A stretch of 64,000 nucleotides of DNA, from the NCBI RefSeq assembly GCF_900496995.4, contig NC_044029.1:2170001-2234000 (forward strand), in the 5' to 3' direction. The position numbers and the translations under genes were made by a program. Origin of the DNA: Aquila chrysaetos chrysaetos (taxonomy: Eukaryota; Chordata; Aves; Accipitriformes; Accipitridae). The stretch's first letter is position 1. Every line of letters begins with the position of its first letter. Positions 15,501-39,000 of this stretch are shown in pieces. Below the pieces are notes generated by a model. The model saw only the letters and a list, made by a program, of their open reading frames with translations. It was not told where the DNA came from and did not search any database.

Positions 15501-17157
15501 TGTATTTTTAATGATTAATGATAGTATACAAATGTACAGATGTTACATCAGGGTTTACAGAGATACTGTAGGATCACATGTGGTAACACCTGAACAAATA
15601 CTCTGCAAAATCAGTGGTTAGAACACCCATTCAAAGCTTGAAAAACATGATCGACAGGAACCAAATTACATACACTCTGTCAATTAGGCAGTGAAAGAAA
15701 CTTGCTACAACTCTCCAGACCTTAAAGCTACACCTGCTACAGGTCAAATGCTTACTGGGCACAGAGATTGTATAAAACCTATCAAAACTACCATACTTTC
15801 AATGTTATCACTTCTTTGTATAGTTGCATAAAAACAAAAAAACCCCAGTTGGTACATTGGGTAAATTCAGGAAATACTAGATGTATAGACTTCTGCAACA
15901 GCTAGACAGATGCTTGAGAATATGGCAAAAGAACCCGTGTAACATTTTTCAGATCCTGTCACAATCAGATCACACATTCTCCACAGATTCTTTATTCTGC
16001 ATAGTACATTTCTTCTCTATTTGCTACAGTTTATTTTCCTACCATCTAACAGATTGTATATATGCTTTCCAAAGTTATTCCTTTGCGTTCATTTCTTTTT
16101 GGTACATCTGTAGCAAGCTGATTCATTGTCTAAGTGACTTCACATCACTTCAGCATCAAGTTTAACTGAAGGCCATAACTTAGTAACACTTCTATTTACT
16201 CATTGAATATTCTATTTCCTCTCCAGGACTGAAAAAAGACTTTTCACATTTCTCCAGTACAATAAAATCATTTTCTATAATAACAGTTCTTAAACTCTGT
16301 TTCTGGCAAACCTTCTTCCAAAGTCACAATCCCACTTTCATTTACACATGTGACTTCAAGTGAGTCAGAAGTTTATAAACTAGCGCTCTAAACCTACTAC
16401 TTTAAGGAAACTAGAAGGGAACAATATCTGAAAGCAGCACAGGGAAGCCACAACTCACTTCCTCCACAACCTCCTCCTCTATCCCATGCCTTCCTGTTAC
16501 TGATTCTCACGACTTAACATTTCTAACCCCTCAATTTCTGCATGGCAGCTATAGTCTCTTTTGCAAGAACAAATGATGGCATACTTCACGATTACCTTAA
16601 ACTGTAAAAAGCCAGTAGTGCTGCCAAAAAAGCTGCAAGGTAAAACAAATTAGGGAACCAGTCCATGTTAAAACAAACTACTTCCTTCTTGTCAGATCAC
16701 TTTTAACTCAGATTAATTCTTGATCTTGGTCTCGAATTGTATGCTATGAATGCAGAACTACTTCTTTCTCCAGCAGTGAAGGCTTAAAGCAATTATCACC
16801 TGTGTGGCTGAGAACATTAAATTTAAATAATGTTGAGTACTTAATTTCATTTTACTCACAGTATTACCCTTACCATTAGTCTGCCCAGTTTGATTTTGTT
16901 TTTAAATGCCACATAGCAACTGCTACCTATCAGTCTGTTATCTAATGCTTATAAACGTAGGTCTTTACTTGACAACCCACCTGTTTTGTTGATTTTTTAG
17001 TTCCATTAAATATCTTCCAAGCAAGACCATTACCACCACTGGCAATATGTCGGCCAACATCAAATTCCCTGGTAACAGGATTTCCCATGACTGCGCTGGT
17101 GACATCAGCCGTTACCTTTGTAACGGTACTCTTCAATTTATTCAGCATGGACTCCAT
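527..17157 (-). CDS. SCYL2: SCYL2 (SCY1-like pseudokinase 2), N-terminal 365 residues, 3' part outside window
   Basis: SCYL2 (CVAK104) is a clathrin-coated-vesicle-associated pseudokinase acting in endosome/Golgi traffic. Coding exons in transcription order: 16981-17157, 9426-9583, 5458-5602, 4711-4860, 3892-4113, 2899-3015 and 527-652. All have AG/GT borders and the phase is continuous, giving residues 1-365; translation starts at 17157 (MESMLNKLKS). The kinase-like fold covers roughly residues 32-327. The glycine-loop region reads IASGGNGLAW (about 38-47). The catalytic HRD is HGN (176-178) and the DFG position is GFD (196-198), so the active-site residues are degenerate, as is known for this family. 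The last exon ends ...KVLPKLPK, so the HEAT repeats and C-terminal clathrin-binding tail lie before position 1. Introns hold one solo LTR and otherwise nothing recognised. Identity is by recalled similarity to human SCYL2 and is very secure. Confidence 0.97.
9584..12629. other. SCYL2 intron interior, no gene seen
   Basis: This is AT-rich intronic DNA between the exon ending at 9583 and the solo LTR. Open frames here are short and have neither splice context nor recognisable protein content. The same holds for 1-526, 653-2898, 5603-9425 and 13192-16980. Confidence 0.8.
12630..13191 (+). mobile_element. Solo LTR of an avian endogenous retrovirus (ERVL-like)
   Basis: A 562-bp block begins TGTACTGGGTCTGGCTGAGA and ends ...CTACCACA, obeying the TG...CA rule. 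The flanking pentamers are tcctt and tcctc, a 4/5-matching candidate target duplication. An ATTAAA poly(A) signal lies near 13053 in cctattaaagtg. The sequence matches my memory of a common avian LTR class with the run cagcccatatggtgctgtg. No gag, pol or env reading frame adjoins it, so it is a solo LTR. It lies in the SCYL2 intron between coding exons 1 and 2, antisense to the gene. The family name cannot be fixed without a repeat library. Confidence 0.85.
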
Positions 17158-20100
17158 TGTCTCAACTGTGCACCAATGTCTGCAAAGACAAGAAAAAAAA
17201 ACAGCTTCACAAGTCCTCTCACAATTTCTGTTAACACAGACGCATGTTGAAAACTATAACATCTAACCAAGGATCCAATAAGATACAGGAGTAACCGACA
17301 GAAAGAATACTGAAATATAACTTCCAGGGCTTTGCAGTTACACATATTCACACTGCACAAATGTATCTGTGTGTGCATGCCTCGGGATTATATGTCATTG
17401 CTTCTACTCCTCAAAAACTTCTGAATCTCTTGATCATTCTTCATTAGATCTAATAAAGCAATTAAGGACTGAGAAAATAAACCGTTTCTTGAAAACAGGT
17501 AACTGAATAATGCAAAGAATCTATAAATTGCTCCCATGAAGGGAAAGGTTCACACCTTGTGTATCAGTATCAATTAATAAAGAGAACCAAATCTGAAGGA
17601 AACCAGGCTCCTTTTATTCTATTGCTCACAGAACTACACATTTTCTGAATGGAAGGATTGCTTAAGATCCCAGACCAGCAAAAGAATAGATGTGTATTAT
17701 ATACAGAAGACAAGTAAAAATGTGTTCTTTCCTACACTATGCTTGCCAAAATACAAGCTCAAATTTCAGTATTTTATGCATCAGATTGCTGACATTACTA
17801 TTTGTATGACCTAAGTATTAATGAGCTTAAGTATTAATCAGTTGCCACACGGAAAGGAAACAAGAAACCATCTTTTTATGCTTTAAGAAAATTGTACAAG
17901 GAAGTTTTTTTGCATCACCTTGCAAATTTAAGAGCTAAAAGACTGCGGCAGCTTACAATTTAGTTCATCTTCTCCTGTTGTGTGTACTCCCAGTTTCCTA
18001 AGTTAACATAATTAATTCCAAAAAATCTGACTTGCTTATTCTGCCAGATAGAAGTTCTGAAGCCTATGTCCCATTTATACAATGTCTCTCTGGTAATGGA
18101 TACACAAGAAAGAATGAAGACAGGAAACAAACAGTGAAAAAAAAGAGATAAATGTTCATCTTCCTTATCAGTATGAGCAAAGATGAAGAGAGAATGCAAG
18201 AAGAAATTATTACTGGAATCAGCATTATGTGGTATATTCAAAAGCAACATTTAATGATGTTTCTTCATTCTCTCTTTCAAATAAGGTGTGAAGAGTGCTA
18301 TTTCTTCAACCTATAGTAAAATAAACCTAAGATAGCACATCAGCAAATGTACTGAAACCTGCAGAAATACTATTTTCAATTATGGCCTTATTTGTCATAT
18401 ACTCAACTCATTCGCATATAATTTGTGTAAAACTACTTCTTTGAAAAATAGAGAATGTAACTCCTATTCAAACCGACAAGACAAGATTCTGTTGTGATAA
18501 AGAAGATGTTTGCCAAATCATGGTAACAAGGAAAAAAAGCAGCAGAAAGCAATAACAAATAATCCAGTGAGCACTGGGACTGATCAGCCCCATGTCCTTC
18601 TGATCGGATGTTAGGTGTTTGCTTGCACAAATTAAAGCTCTTCCCACTGTATTATATACATTTATAAGTCAACGTTCTAGTCTACACAGATTATCTGGTG
18701 TCCATTAATATATGCATTTATGCCACAGCTTCTTCCACATTCGAGACAGAGACAGAGTTTCTTTCCTCTTTACAGCAACTTAGTCTCACAAAATCTGTAG
18801 CAACTTATTTTTGACACCTGCGTACCTCAGTCAAACTTGACTGAAATCAACCACACTAAAGTTATTTGGACATGCACACCTTCTCCCCCTGATACTACAG
18901 ATCTCATTCCATTAGAAATCAAGAGAAATAATCTGATTAGTATTAAATTGGAAAGATAAGACTTGTTTTCTAAAAGAGGTAATAAACATACTAAACAAAA
19001 CTTCTTAAAAAGTTATATGAGTTACTGAACAATTCACTCCAGTGCAGATGTATGTAACAGTATTAACCTAGTCCTAAGCAAACTCTAGCACAGCGCTAGA
19101 AGCAACACAGCTATGCTGCTCTACCTTGACTATTGTTGCAGGTATATCCCACCTTCAGTACTCTTCCATTGTGAAATGCAGAAATACACTAATGCTGCGG
19201 CTCCATAGATATTTCTCCAATTTCCGTGTCAGCTGAGTGACGCAACTTTGCGCTACTAAATGAAGAACCAGACTAGGAGTTTTAAGAAAATACATCATAA
19301 AAAAGAAAGGTATCCAGCTGCACAGATCTCGACCTTGCAAATACTTAACTTTAAAATCAGAAATAGTAGTTATGGCCTCAACGGGACTACTCAGGAACAG
19401 AACCAGATATGACTGCAAGCATGTTCAGGGTGGAGTTGGTCTTAATTATAGGGACTGTGAGTTTAGATATGAGAAGCTCAGTCTGAATACAATGAGATAA
19501 TCTTAAGAATAATTATGTCCTTGCTTGGTATGTACTAAGTGTTTTGTTGAGAACATAGCTGGAAATAAATTACGGAAATATAGAATTCCTTTATTAAGTA
19601 ATTTTATTACAGTATGTGACATTTTATTACAATATATTAATTTTACTTTATGAACTGTGCTGTGGAAAAATGCATGCAATTCCTAACTGTGCAGCCCAAG
19701 ACCAAACAGCTATTAGACATGGGCTAATAGCCCTGTATAAAGGAACTTTTCATTAACCTGATAAATAGGTAGAAACAAGGATCATGGAGTATTCTAAATA
19801 GGAACTAAAGGTATTTCCAGCTCTCAGAGATTTTATTCTGCAGCTATTCCATGGGGCAAACTCTATATGCTAAAGGACTATAAAATCAATCCTAATGAGT
19901 TTAGGATAACCACAAATCTAATTTATTTGGTTTTAAATCCTGTGCTTTTTGCATTGTTTCATTCACTCCCAGCCAGCAAACCTTCTCTAGTATCAATGCA
20001 ATACAATCCCATGTTAAGAGCTCTCAAAACTAAAGAGACGCTTTGCAAAATTAATTGCGGAGATATTATGAAGAAAAATGCACATGCATGCATGTTCAAA

Positions 20101-22130
20101 TTCCTTTGTATAAATCTGAAACGGAGCTTCTCTATACAGGTGGTAGAAAAATGGTGCAATATTGATTAAACCAGAAGTGCCCTCTGCTGTGGGTGACAGA
20201 CTAACTGCAGTGAGAAGCCTGGAAAAGCCACTAGGTGAGAATGTTAACAGCATTCCAGTGTCTGAAGGGTTAGGATTTAAAAATCAAGCCTGGTAGGCCC
20301 TGTCCAACCTGTTCCTCTCCAGCCTGACAGTATGCAAACTACTGTTTAATTTAGCTACTGAGTAAGGAGTACTGAGAAACTTCTCAATAAGCAGCTTGGG
20401 TTTTACATTTATGTTCATCTAACACTGTAAATTTGTAGAAATCCTCATGTCAACATTTGGACTATAATCTAAAATAGTTTATTTTTGCTTTATAAAAACA
20501 ATTGCTGTCACCAACTTTAGTAAAGACTCAATATATGTCAACAGGAACAATGTACCTAGAAAATCCATGCCAAAAAAAAAATAAATCTATTTTGGGTATT
20601 ATCTATAACACCACAAATCATGATGATTTAACCATATCTGAAATATACAACTTTGGTTCTCAACTGAATGAAAACTGTTTTGTTCAGTTCTTTTAAGACT
20701 GAACTACTATTTATAGAAAAATTAACAACCATGGGACAATAAAGTCAGTCATTCACCCACAATGAAACTTTCATTTCAAGTTGAAAGGTAATAAACGAGA
20801 AAAGTACAAGACCTTAAGAGTAACAGTGTTCAGACAAGCAACACAGGACATGCAGTAAATAAATGTTTCAGAACTTTGATTTCTTCCTGTTTGAATTTCA
20901 TTGGCAATATTAATGCTACTGATACTAAGTCCATGAAACCTGGAACTATCCTAAAAAGAAATCCAGATGCAAAATGTGTTGTTTTCATGAATTCCCTTCA
21001 CAATCGATAGCGGTCTTTATGCTGATGTACATCAGCAACAACATGTTTGCACGATGATGACCCAATCACTTGGCAAGGTAGTAAGCAACAGTCAACACAG
21101 CAATAAAAAATGAGGCAAAACGTTTGAAATGTTGAGATAAAGGTAAATTCAAAACAAAGACTCCTCACCATTCCTCAGTTCTCACTCACACAAGACAACT
21201 GCATGATCTAAAAGTATTAATTTATCCTTGATCTAATCCATAGCTTCATCTGACGTATGGATATGGGTGCCCGCCGCACAGCAGTGCATCATACACTCTG
21301 CCAGTATTTTGACCTGTAACAAGCTGGGATTCCCCTTTGGGAACCAAAGCAGCAGGCGGGTGCATGGGTACTTCATGCCACCCAACCCAAACTTCCATCC
21401 TATCCCTCTGACCCAAACAATGATGAATTCGTAGAAGAAACAGGTGCTAGAACAACCGAGTCTCACCAAACAAAAGGGAAAAAAAACCCCAAAAACCCAA
21501 GCGACCCCGAAACGTTTCTCAGGCACAACCAACCTTTTGCACTTGTTACAAAACCAACAGGAGGATCGAAGGCAACTGCCCTCAGAGCGAGTCACCTTCC
21601 ATCGTTTTCATTCGGCGTTTCGGCACCGAGCTGCAACCGAAACCCCACCAAAAACTCACCGAACGAGGTCCCTGCAGGGGGATCTGTCTGTCACCTGCTG
21701 CCAGGCGAACCCTAACCTATACGCTGCACAAACCCCTGCCTTGTCTCTTGCGGGCCAGCCCTCCCGGACAAAGTATTTACTGTTATTTCCAGCCACCGCT
21801 CCGCCGACAAACCCCCCCACACCTCCTTCCCGCTGCCCCCCCAGGGCCCGGTGACCGTCCTCACCGCTGGCCGGGGCGAGCCGGCAGGCAGCCGGCCCGG
21901 GGCGGCCGCGGTCAGAGGTGACCGGCGGCGAGCGGCCTTTGCCGGCAGGTGATCCGTCATCCGCCGGCCTCGGGCAGCTCCGCGGTCCACCGCTCACGCC
22001 ACGATCGCTCTTCCAGCCCCTCAGCGCCGGGCTTCCCGGCTCCCTCCCCGGCCCCTGCGGTGCCACTAGGCCACGGGCAGCCGCTCCTGCCCCGGGGCGC
22101 GGGGCGGGACACGACGCAGGCCTCTTTTAC

Positions 22131-22280
22131 CTGAGCCCGCGGAAACCTGCCGGCGCGGCGCCCGCCCGTCCGCCTGCCCGTCGCCCTGAGGGGCCCCGGC
22201 GGGCCGCCCGTCACGCCGGCTCCGTCTCTCACGCCGGCTCCGGCTCCGGCTCCGGCCCCGTCCCGCTTGCAGCTACTCCA
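22131..22280 (-). other. SCYL2: SCYL2 non-coding first exon
   Basis: Read on the minus strand, CGGGCTCAG is followed by the donor gtaaaagagg, which places the exon's 3' border at 22131. It joins the acceptor tgtctttgcag at 17180, so the second exon is 16981-17179, with 22 nt of leader before the ATG. The 5' limit is not visible; about 22280 is a guess from the CpG-island core. The joining intron (17180-22130, about 5 kb) shows no recognisable gene or repeat. Confidence 0.7.
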
Positions 22281-22393
22281 TAGCGACGGCGGAGGGCCGG
22301 CGGAGAGCGCCTCACTTCCGCCCCGGCGGGGCGGCGGCCGGGGGAGGCGGCGGAGGGCGGGAAGTGATGCACCTTCCGCCCGCGGCCGCCGCG
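22230..22393. promoter_or_regulatory. Divergent CpG-island promoter of SCYL2 and DEPDC4
   Basis: The first SCYL2 donor (22131, minus) and the DEPDC4 start codon (22394, plus) are only about 260 bp apart inside a CpG island covering roughly 21840-22830. Two ETS/GABP-type cores face each other: CACTTCCG at 22313-22320 and GCGGGAAGTG at 22357-22366. A further CCTTCCG lies at 22372-22378. A GGCTCC hexamer is repeated at about 22236-22258. No TATA box is seen. This arrangement is typical of housekeeping bidirectional promoters; actual start sites are inferred. Confidence 0.75.
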
Positions 22394-34274
<11,881 letters not shown>

Positions 34275-35143
34275 AACTACATGTGAATTTTGTACTCTAA
34301 ATGGTTAGACATCAATACAGCCTTTTTTTTTTTTTTTTTTGTAAAAAGGAGGGGATGCATATGAAAATTGCTCATTATATAAACCATTTTCTTCTTATGT
34401 CCTTACATATTCAGTAACTGGACACTACAACTATCAAAATTACTATGCTGTTCAAAAGCATTAATTCTAATTAATGACTCTTTTAAACAAAATGTACTTA
34501 ATTACTTCTAAATTAGTAATAATGGCACACTGCTTGTGCTGCTTTGAGTTCAAGGTTTGGCACTTTTTTCCTTCTGTCCCATGACCCCATGGCTTTCTAG
34601 CTGACCTAAGTCTACATTCAGAGCCATGCTTGGGCTGATAATCAGTAAGGTTTTTAATCTTTTCTATCTGTAGTTCATAATCAAACTGTAATCTAATCTT
34701 AAACTGTAGATTGACTCCTGTGAGTATTGTAAAAGTGTACAAAGTGTGCCAAAAATGTTAGGAGCTGGTCAGTGGGTTTTGAATCTGTGGCAGGCAAGAT
34801 TCATTAGGCAGGGGAGCTGTGTGTGCTTGCAGTCAGTAATTATAGCCTGTTACTCCTTCCCCACTCTGGCAGACTGAGCTGCTGCTCATCTGGCAGTTAT
34901 GCAAAAGTAAGTAAAAAAAATTACATTTTGAGAAAACTTGAGGAGTAATAATATTGTTTTAGATCTCTTGGTGTAAACAATTTGTTTTAACATGAGGATA
35001 CTTTGATAGTGTCCAGTTATTTGTCATAAATACTTTGATAGCATTTCTGGATTCATAGGGCAAAGCTAGAAATCATGTTGTCCTGTCTTGACACGATGAT
35101 GGTTAACTGTAAATTGACAAGGAAATGCTGATTCAAATCATTA

Positions 35144-35149
35144 AATAAA
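35144..35149 (+). promoter_or_regulatory. DEPDC4: Candidate DEPDC4 poly(A) signal (AATAAA)
   Basis: This is the first AATAAA I find after the DEPDC4 stop, about 870 nt downstream, which implies a 3' UTR of roughly 0.9 kb. The UTR includes a long T run near 34323-34341. Confidence 0.6.
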
Positions 35150-35220
35150 TATGCAGTATAATGTTATAGGGGTTAAATTACTTCTTCCATCCTCATGACA
35201 GACATTTGGTCATGTATTGG

Positions 35221-35668
35221 ACACAGAAACAGAACTGAGGTTGGAAGGGACCTTTGGTCTAGTCACACCACCCAGCTCAAAGTGGAGTCAATTAGAGCAG
35301 ACTGCTCAGGGGCTTTTCCGGTTGAGTGTAGAATATCTCCAAGGACGGAGATGCCACAACCTCTCAGGTGAGTCTGGTCCACAGTTTGACCAGCCTGACA
35401 GTATTTAAAAACAAAACAAAAACACCAAAAAAGCCACCCACCTTACTTTTAAGTAGAACTTCTTGCATTTCAGTTTGTGCCCATTGCCTCCTGTCTTTTC
35501 ACTGGGCACCACTGAGAGGTGTCTGGCTCAGTCGTCTTTATTCCCTGGCCTGAGCCTTCTCTTCTCAAGGCTGAACAATCGCAGCTCTCTCGGCCTCTTC
35601 CTTGTATGACAGATGCTCCAATTCCTTATCATTTTCATGGCCCCTTTGCTAGACTAGCTCCACTATGA
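35221..35668 (-). mobile_element. CR1 LINE 3' fragment between DEPDC4 and ACTR6
   Basis: Read as the complement of CR1: it begins with the 3' terminus (aggttggaagggacct) and continues through ctgagccttctcttctcaag and gccccttt-type CR1 internal sequence. An A-rich patch at 35403-35430 interrupts it. It lies between the two facing poly(A) signals. Confidence 0.9.
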
Positions 35669-35929
35669 CCATGATTTTTTTTATTGCGAATATGCTTCTT
35701 TTAATGTCCATTCAATTGCATGCACGAGTTAGAAAAATATTTTGGGAAAAGAAATCTTGATTCCTTCTCACTGTGTATTAGTGTCACACCAGTACAAGCA
35801 TTCAGTATTTTTATTGCCTCATGCATTGAGGGTTTCTGCTATAAGAATACAATGAAGCTATCAGCAAAAGATGAGAACATAATGAAATGACAATGAAAAA
35901 ATTATTTCACAGTATTAGGCTCGTAGAAC

Positions 35930-35935
35930 TTTATT
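35930..35935 (-). promoter_or_regulatory. ACTR6: Candidate ACTR6 poly(A) signal
   Basis: The plus strand reads TTTATT, i.e. AATAAA on the transcribed strand, about 150 nt after the ACTR6 stop at 36081. This gives a short 3' UTR. Confidence 0.65.
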
Positions 35936-36080
35936 TTTAAACTCTGAAAATGATTTTTTCCCAACCCACTTAAATACAGGAAAGCTAAAACACAATCCTA
36001 ACTGACAAAAAACAGGTTGTAGTTCAAAGACTTCCATTCTGAGTAAAACAATGGAATAACAATGTATCCAACTATGCTAC

Positions 36081-39000
36081 CTATATATCAAATTTCTCTT
36101 CACAGATATTGTGTCCATGTTCTTCATAATCTTCTCTAGTTACTACCATGTCTTCAAAATCATCGTTTTCAGAAATGAGCTTCCCACCTTCCCAAGAATA
36201 AGTAATAGGGCTGAAAAATGAACAAAGTTATTGTTACTCATCTGTAAGTTCATTTCAAATAGAAGTACGCAGTGATGATTTCCAAGACTTTTACTTAGCC
36301 ATATGTATTTAAAAATATATTTTTGATTGCTAAATCAAACCACCCAGCTCCAGACAAGTTATGAGACAAAGTCTGAAATTTTAGCAGGGCTAACTGACTT
36401 CGCTTTTTATAAAAAGCAAGTGCCTCTTTGGGGGCACGTGTGAAGAGGTCAGGACCTGGAGATGTCTTTGTATTTACTTTGCACAGGTAATAATTCTTTA
36501 GTAATATTTTTAAATACTCTTCAATAATACTTTTAAAGTGAAGAGTTTTTTGTACTTTCAAGACATACTTGTTTTGTCTCAACTGTATACGCTCTGCAAA
36601 GATATTACCCCTTCCAAATCCCTGAAGTGGCTACATGAATAATGACATGGCAGCATTCAGATCCTGAAAATTCTTCTAAGTAAAAGCCTAAACTCTAACC
36701 TTGCATACTTATGTAGCCACTTAATGACAATACAGTCTTATTTATCTGTTCACAGTAAAAAGACTGATCCTGAAAACACTTCACTGATTTAAAACCTTCT
36801 TGTACAGTTTTGGTTCACTTAGAATTTAAATTAACCCCTTTACTCAATCTACCTTTTTAATCAGCAAAAGAAATCCTACTTTACAGTTTGTTCTGCCAGA
36901 AGGACAGAGCTTGTCCTGTACAGTTTAGAACTTACTTTTCAGGAAGAACAACGGAAACATCATAATCAGTTGGAGTAAGACATCGAACTTCAGAATAAAC
37001 CCGATCTCTGAAGCCTGGAAAAAGGGTGTTTCCCCCAGTCAGAACTATGTTCTTGAAGAAATGAGGCTGCATTTCTGTAAAAAAAAATAAGTAAATCTGT
37101 AGAGAGAGACTGAATGTATATTTAAAGGTTTTTTCCCAATTTTGTTATGAACTGGAACAGAAGTAAGAAATACACATAGAAGAATTTTATGATCACCTAA
37201 TGATCACATCAGTTAAATGGTTTTGTTGAGAAATACAAAAAAGTGATCAATCACCCTCTGTTCTTCATGATTTTTAGAATTTGGCTTTGATAACTACTGT
37301 TTTCTTATATTGTCTATTAAATGTCATGTCTGCCAACACCATTCCCCTCTCAAAAGGGATTTTAAATGATACATTCTTTTAAAGAGTACAAAATAATAGC
37401 CCTAATGCTGCCATACTTATGTGGTATGACAAAACCTATGAAAGTCTTCTTTGTAGCAACAACATTCAATTACACATACATCATCTGTATTACTTCTGAC
37501 AAGCACAGCAGTCAGAAAGGTTTTATACTTTGATGCTTAAATTCCTGAGTTTCGTCAGTTTCATTTTTCTCGTCAGTTTCATTTTTCTCTTCTTCAGTGA
37601 AGAAAGGTATTTTAAAACACAACTAAAACTAATTTCAAGTATATTGCACCATCAGTGTCAAAGGCAGGTCACGTTAGGAAAGGATGTTAAGAATTAAGTC
37701 TACAGCAATTAACTGAAATGAGGAGAAACCAATCAATGAATCACCACAAAACTGTGTTTGCCTAACAGAGAATCTTGTAGCCAGTCAGTTCTAGAGTATG
37801 TGACACACACCAGAAGACAGAACAGTTCACAACAACTTAGTAACTGGCATATTGAAGGTACCAGCTTCTTAAGACACTTTGGATGCTTAAAACAAACAAA
37901 CAAAAAAACCAAACACAAAAACAACAACAAAAAAAAACCCTAAAGCAAACCAAAACAGAACAACACAACCCCCACACACACCCACTTTTCAAAATACTTT
38001 TAGGTTATACCTTCAGGTAAATTCTGAATGGAATAAACAATGGCTTCAGGAATTCCCATCTCTTGAATACCAATATCTGAAGGATGGAAGAGTATTTCTG
38101 GAACTGCAAATCTTTCATTTGTTAGACGAAGTATTTGTTCACCAGTCTTGTATTTTCCACTTAACACCATCTCTTCCCTTGGCTAAATTAAAGACATGAA
38201 TAGTAGCCACTGCTTAAGAAAAGAAACTACATCCTAGAGTATTCAGCTGATCTTTTTCATGTACTGCAGAGGCAGGCAGTATAGTCTATGTTAAGTCGTA
38301 TTATAAACAAATCTTTTAAGAATAATACATACTCTTGTATTAAATCTGAAGTGACTTTGCTCTTGTCAACTGCAGTTTTGCCTAAAGCAAAATAAAACAG
38401 GTATGCAAGAGAGTGGCCTTAAAATACCGGGACTGCTTTCGAAACTATGGCCAACTCAGTAAATGAGATAAAATTGTTAACTTGTCTTTGTTGGTATGAA
38501 GACTTTTCAGGCTCTTCTATAACATGACTTTGAACCTTCTACCTACTAGGGTATTTAAATGAAATTCAGAGAGACTTACAAAAAAGTATCAAAGCAGAGA
38601 AAACATCCTCCAACTTAACTTTAAAAAAACCCCAACAATAATGATATGGGTAGGTTGTATGACAGAGCACAAGCATAGAAAGCTACAAGTATTAAATAAT
38701 AAAACATAAAATGCTATGCTGGAAAAACAGTATTTAATTTTCATCTCAACTTCCTGAGGAAAACTTTACCAATTAATGCATAGCACTGAAAGAAGTTACC
38801 ATACAGCATTAGAAAAAAGAAAGTCTTTTTAACCTCTCTACTAGACTTGTGCAGGGGAAGTCCAAACAAATATACTTCAAAAACCATGCTATCATTACCT
38901 TACAAAATCCCTTTTTGATTGTGCTGAAGTCAGGCAAAACATAATCTACCATTACAGTATTTTCCTCTCCTTTCAATCTGAAAGAGAAGAATGTAAAATA

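Noticed and set aside
21444-22283. Several overlapping 90-136-codon frames on both strands near the SCYL2/DEPDC4 promoter
   Set aside because: Mutually overlapping GC artefacts around two divergent first exons; none matches a known protein.
22367-22393. Upstream in-frame ATG for DEPDC4
   Set aside because: Its context is weaker (GTGATGC) than ATG 22394 (GCGATGG) and the nine extra residues are alanine/proline filler. It remains a possible alternative start.
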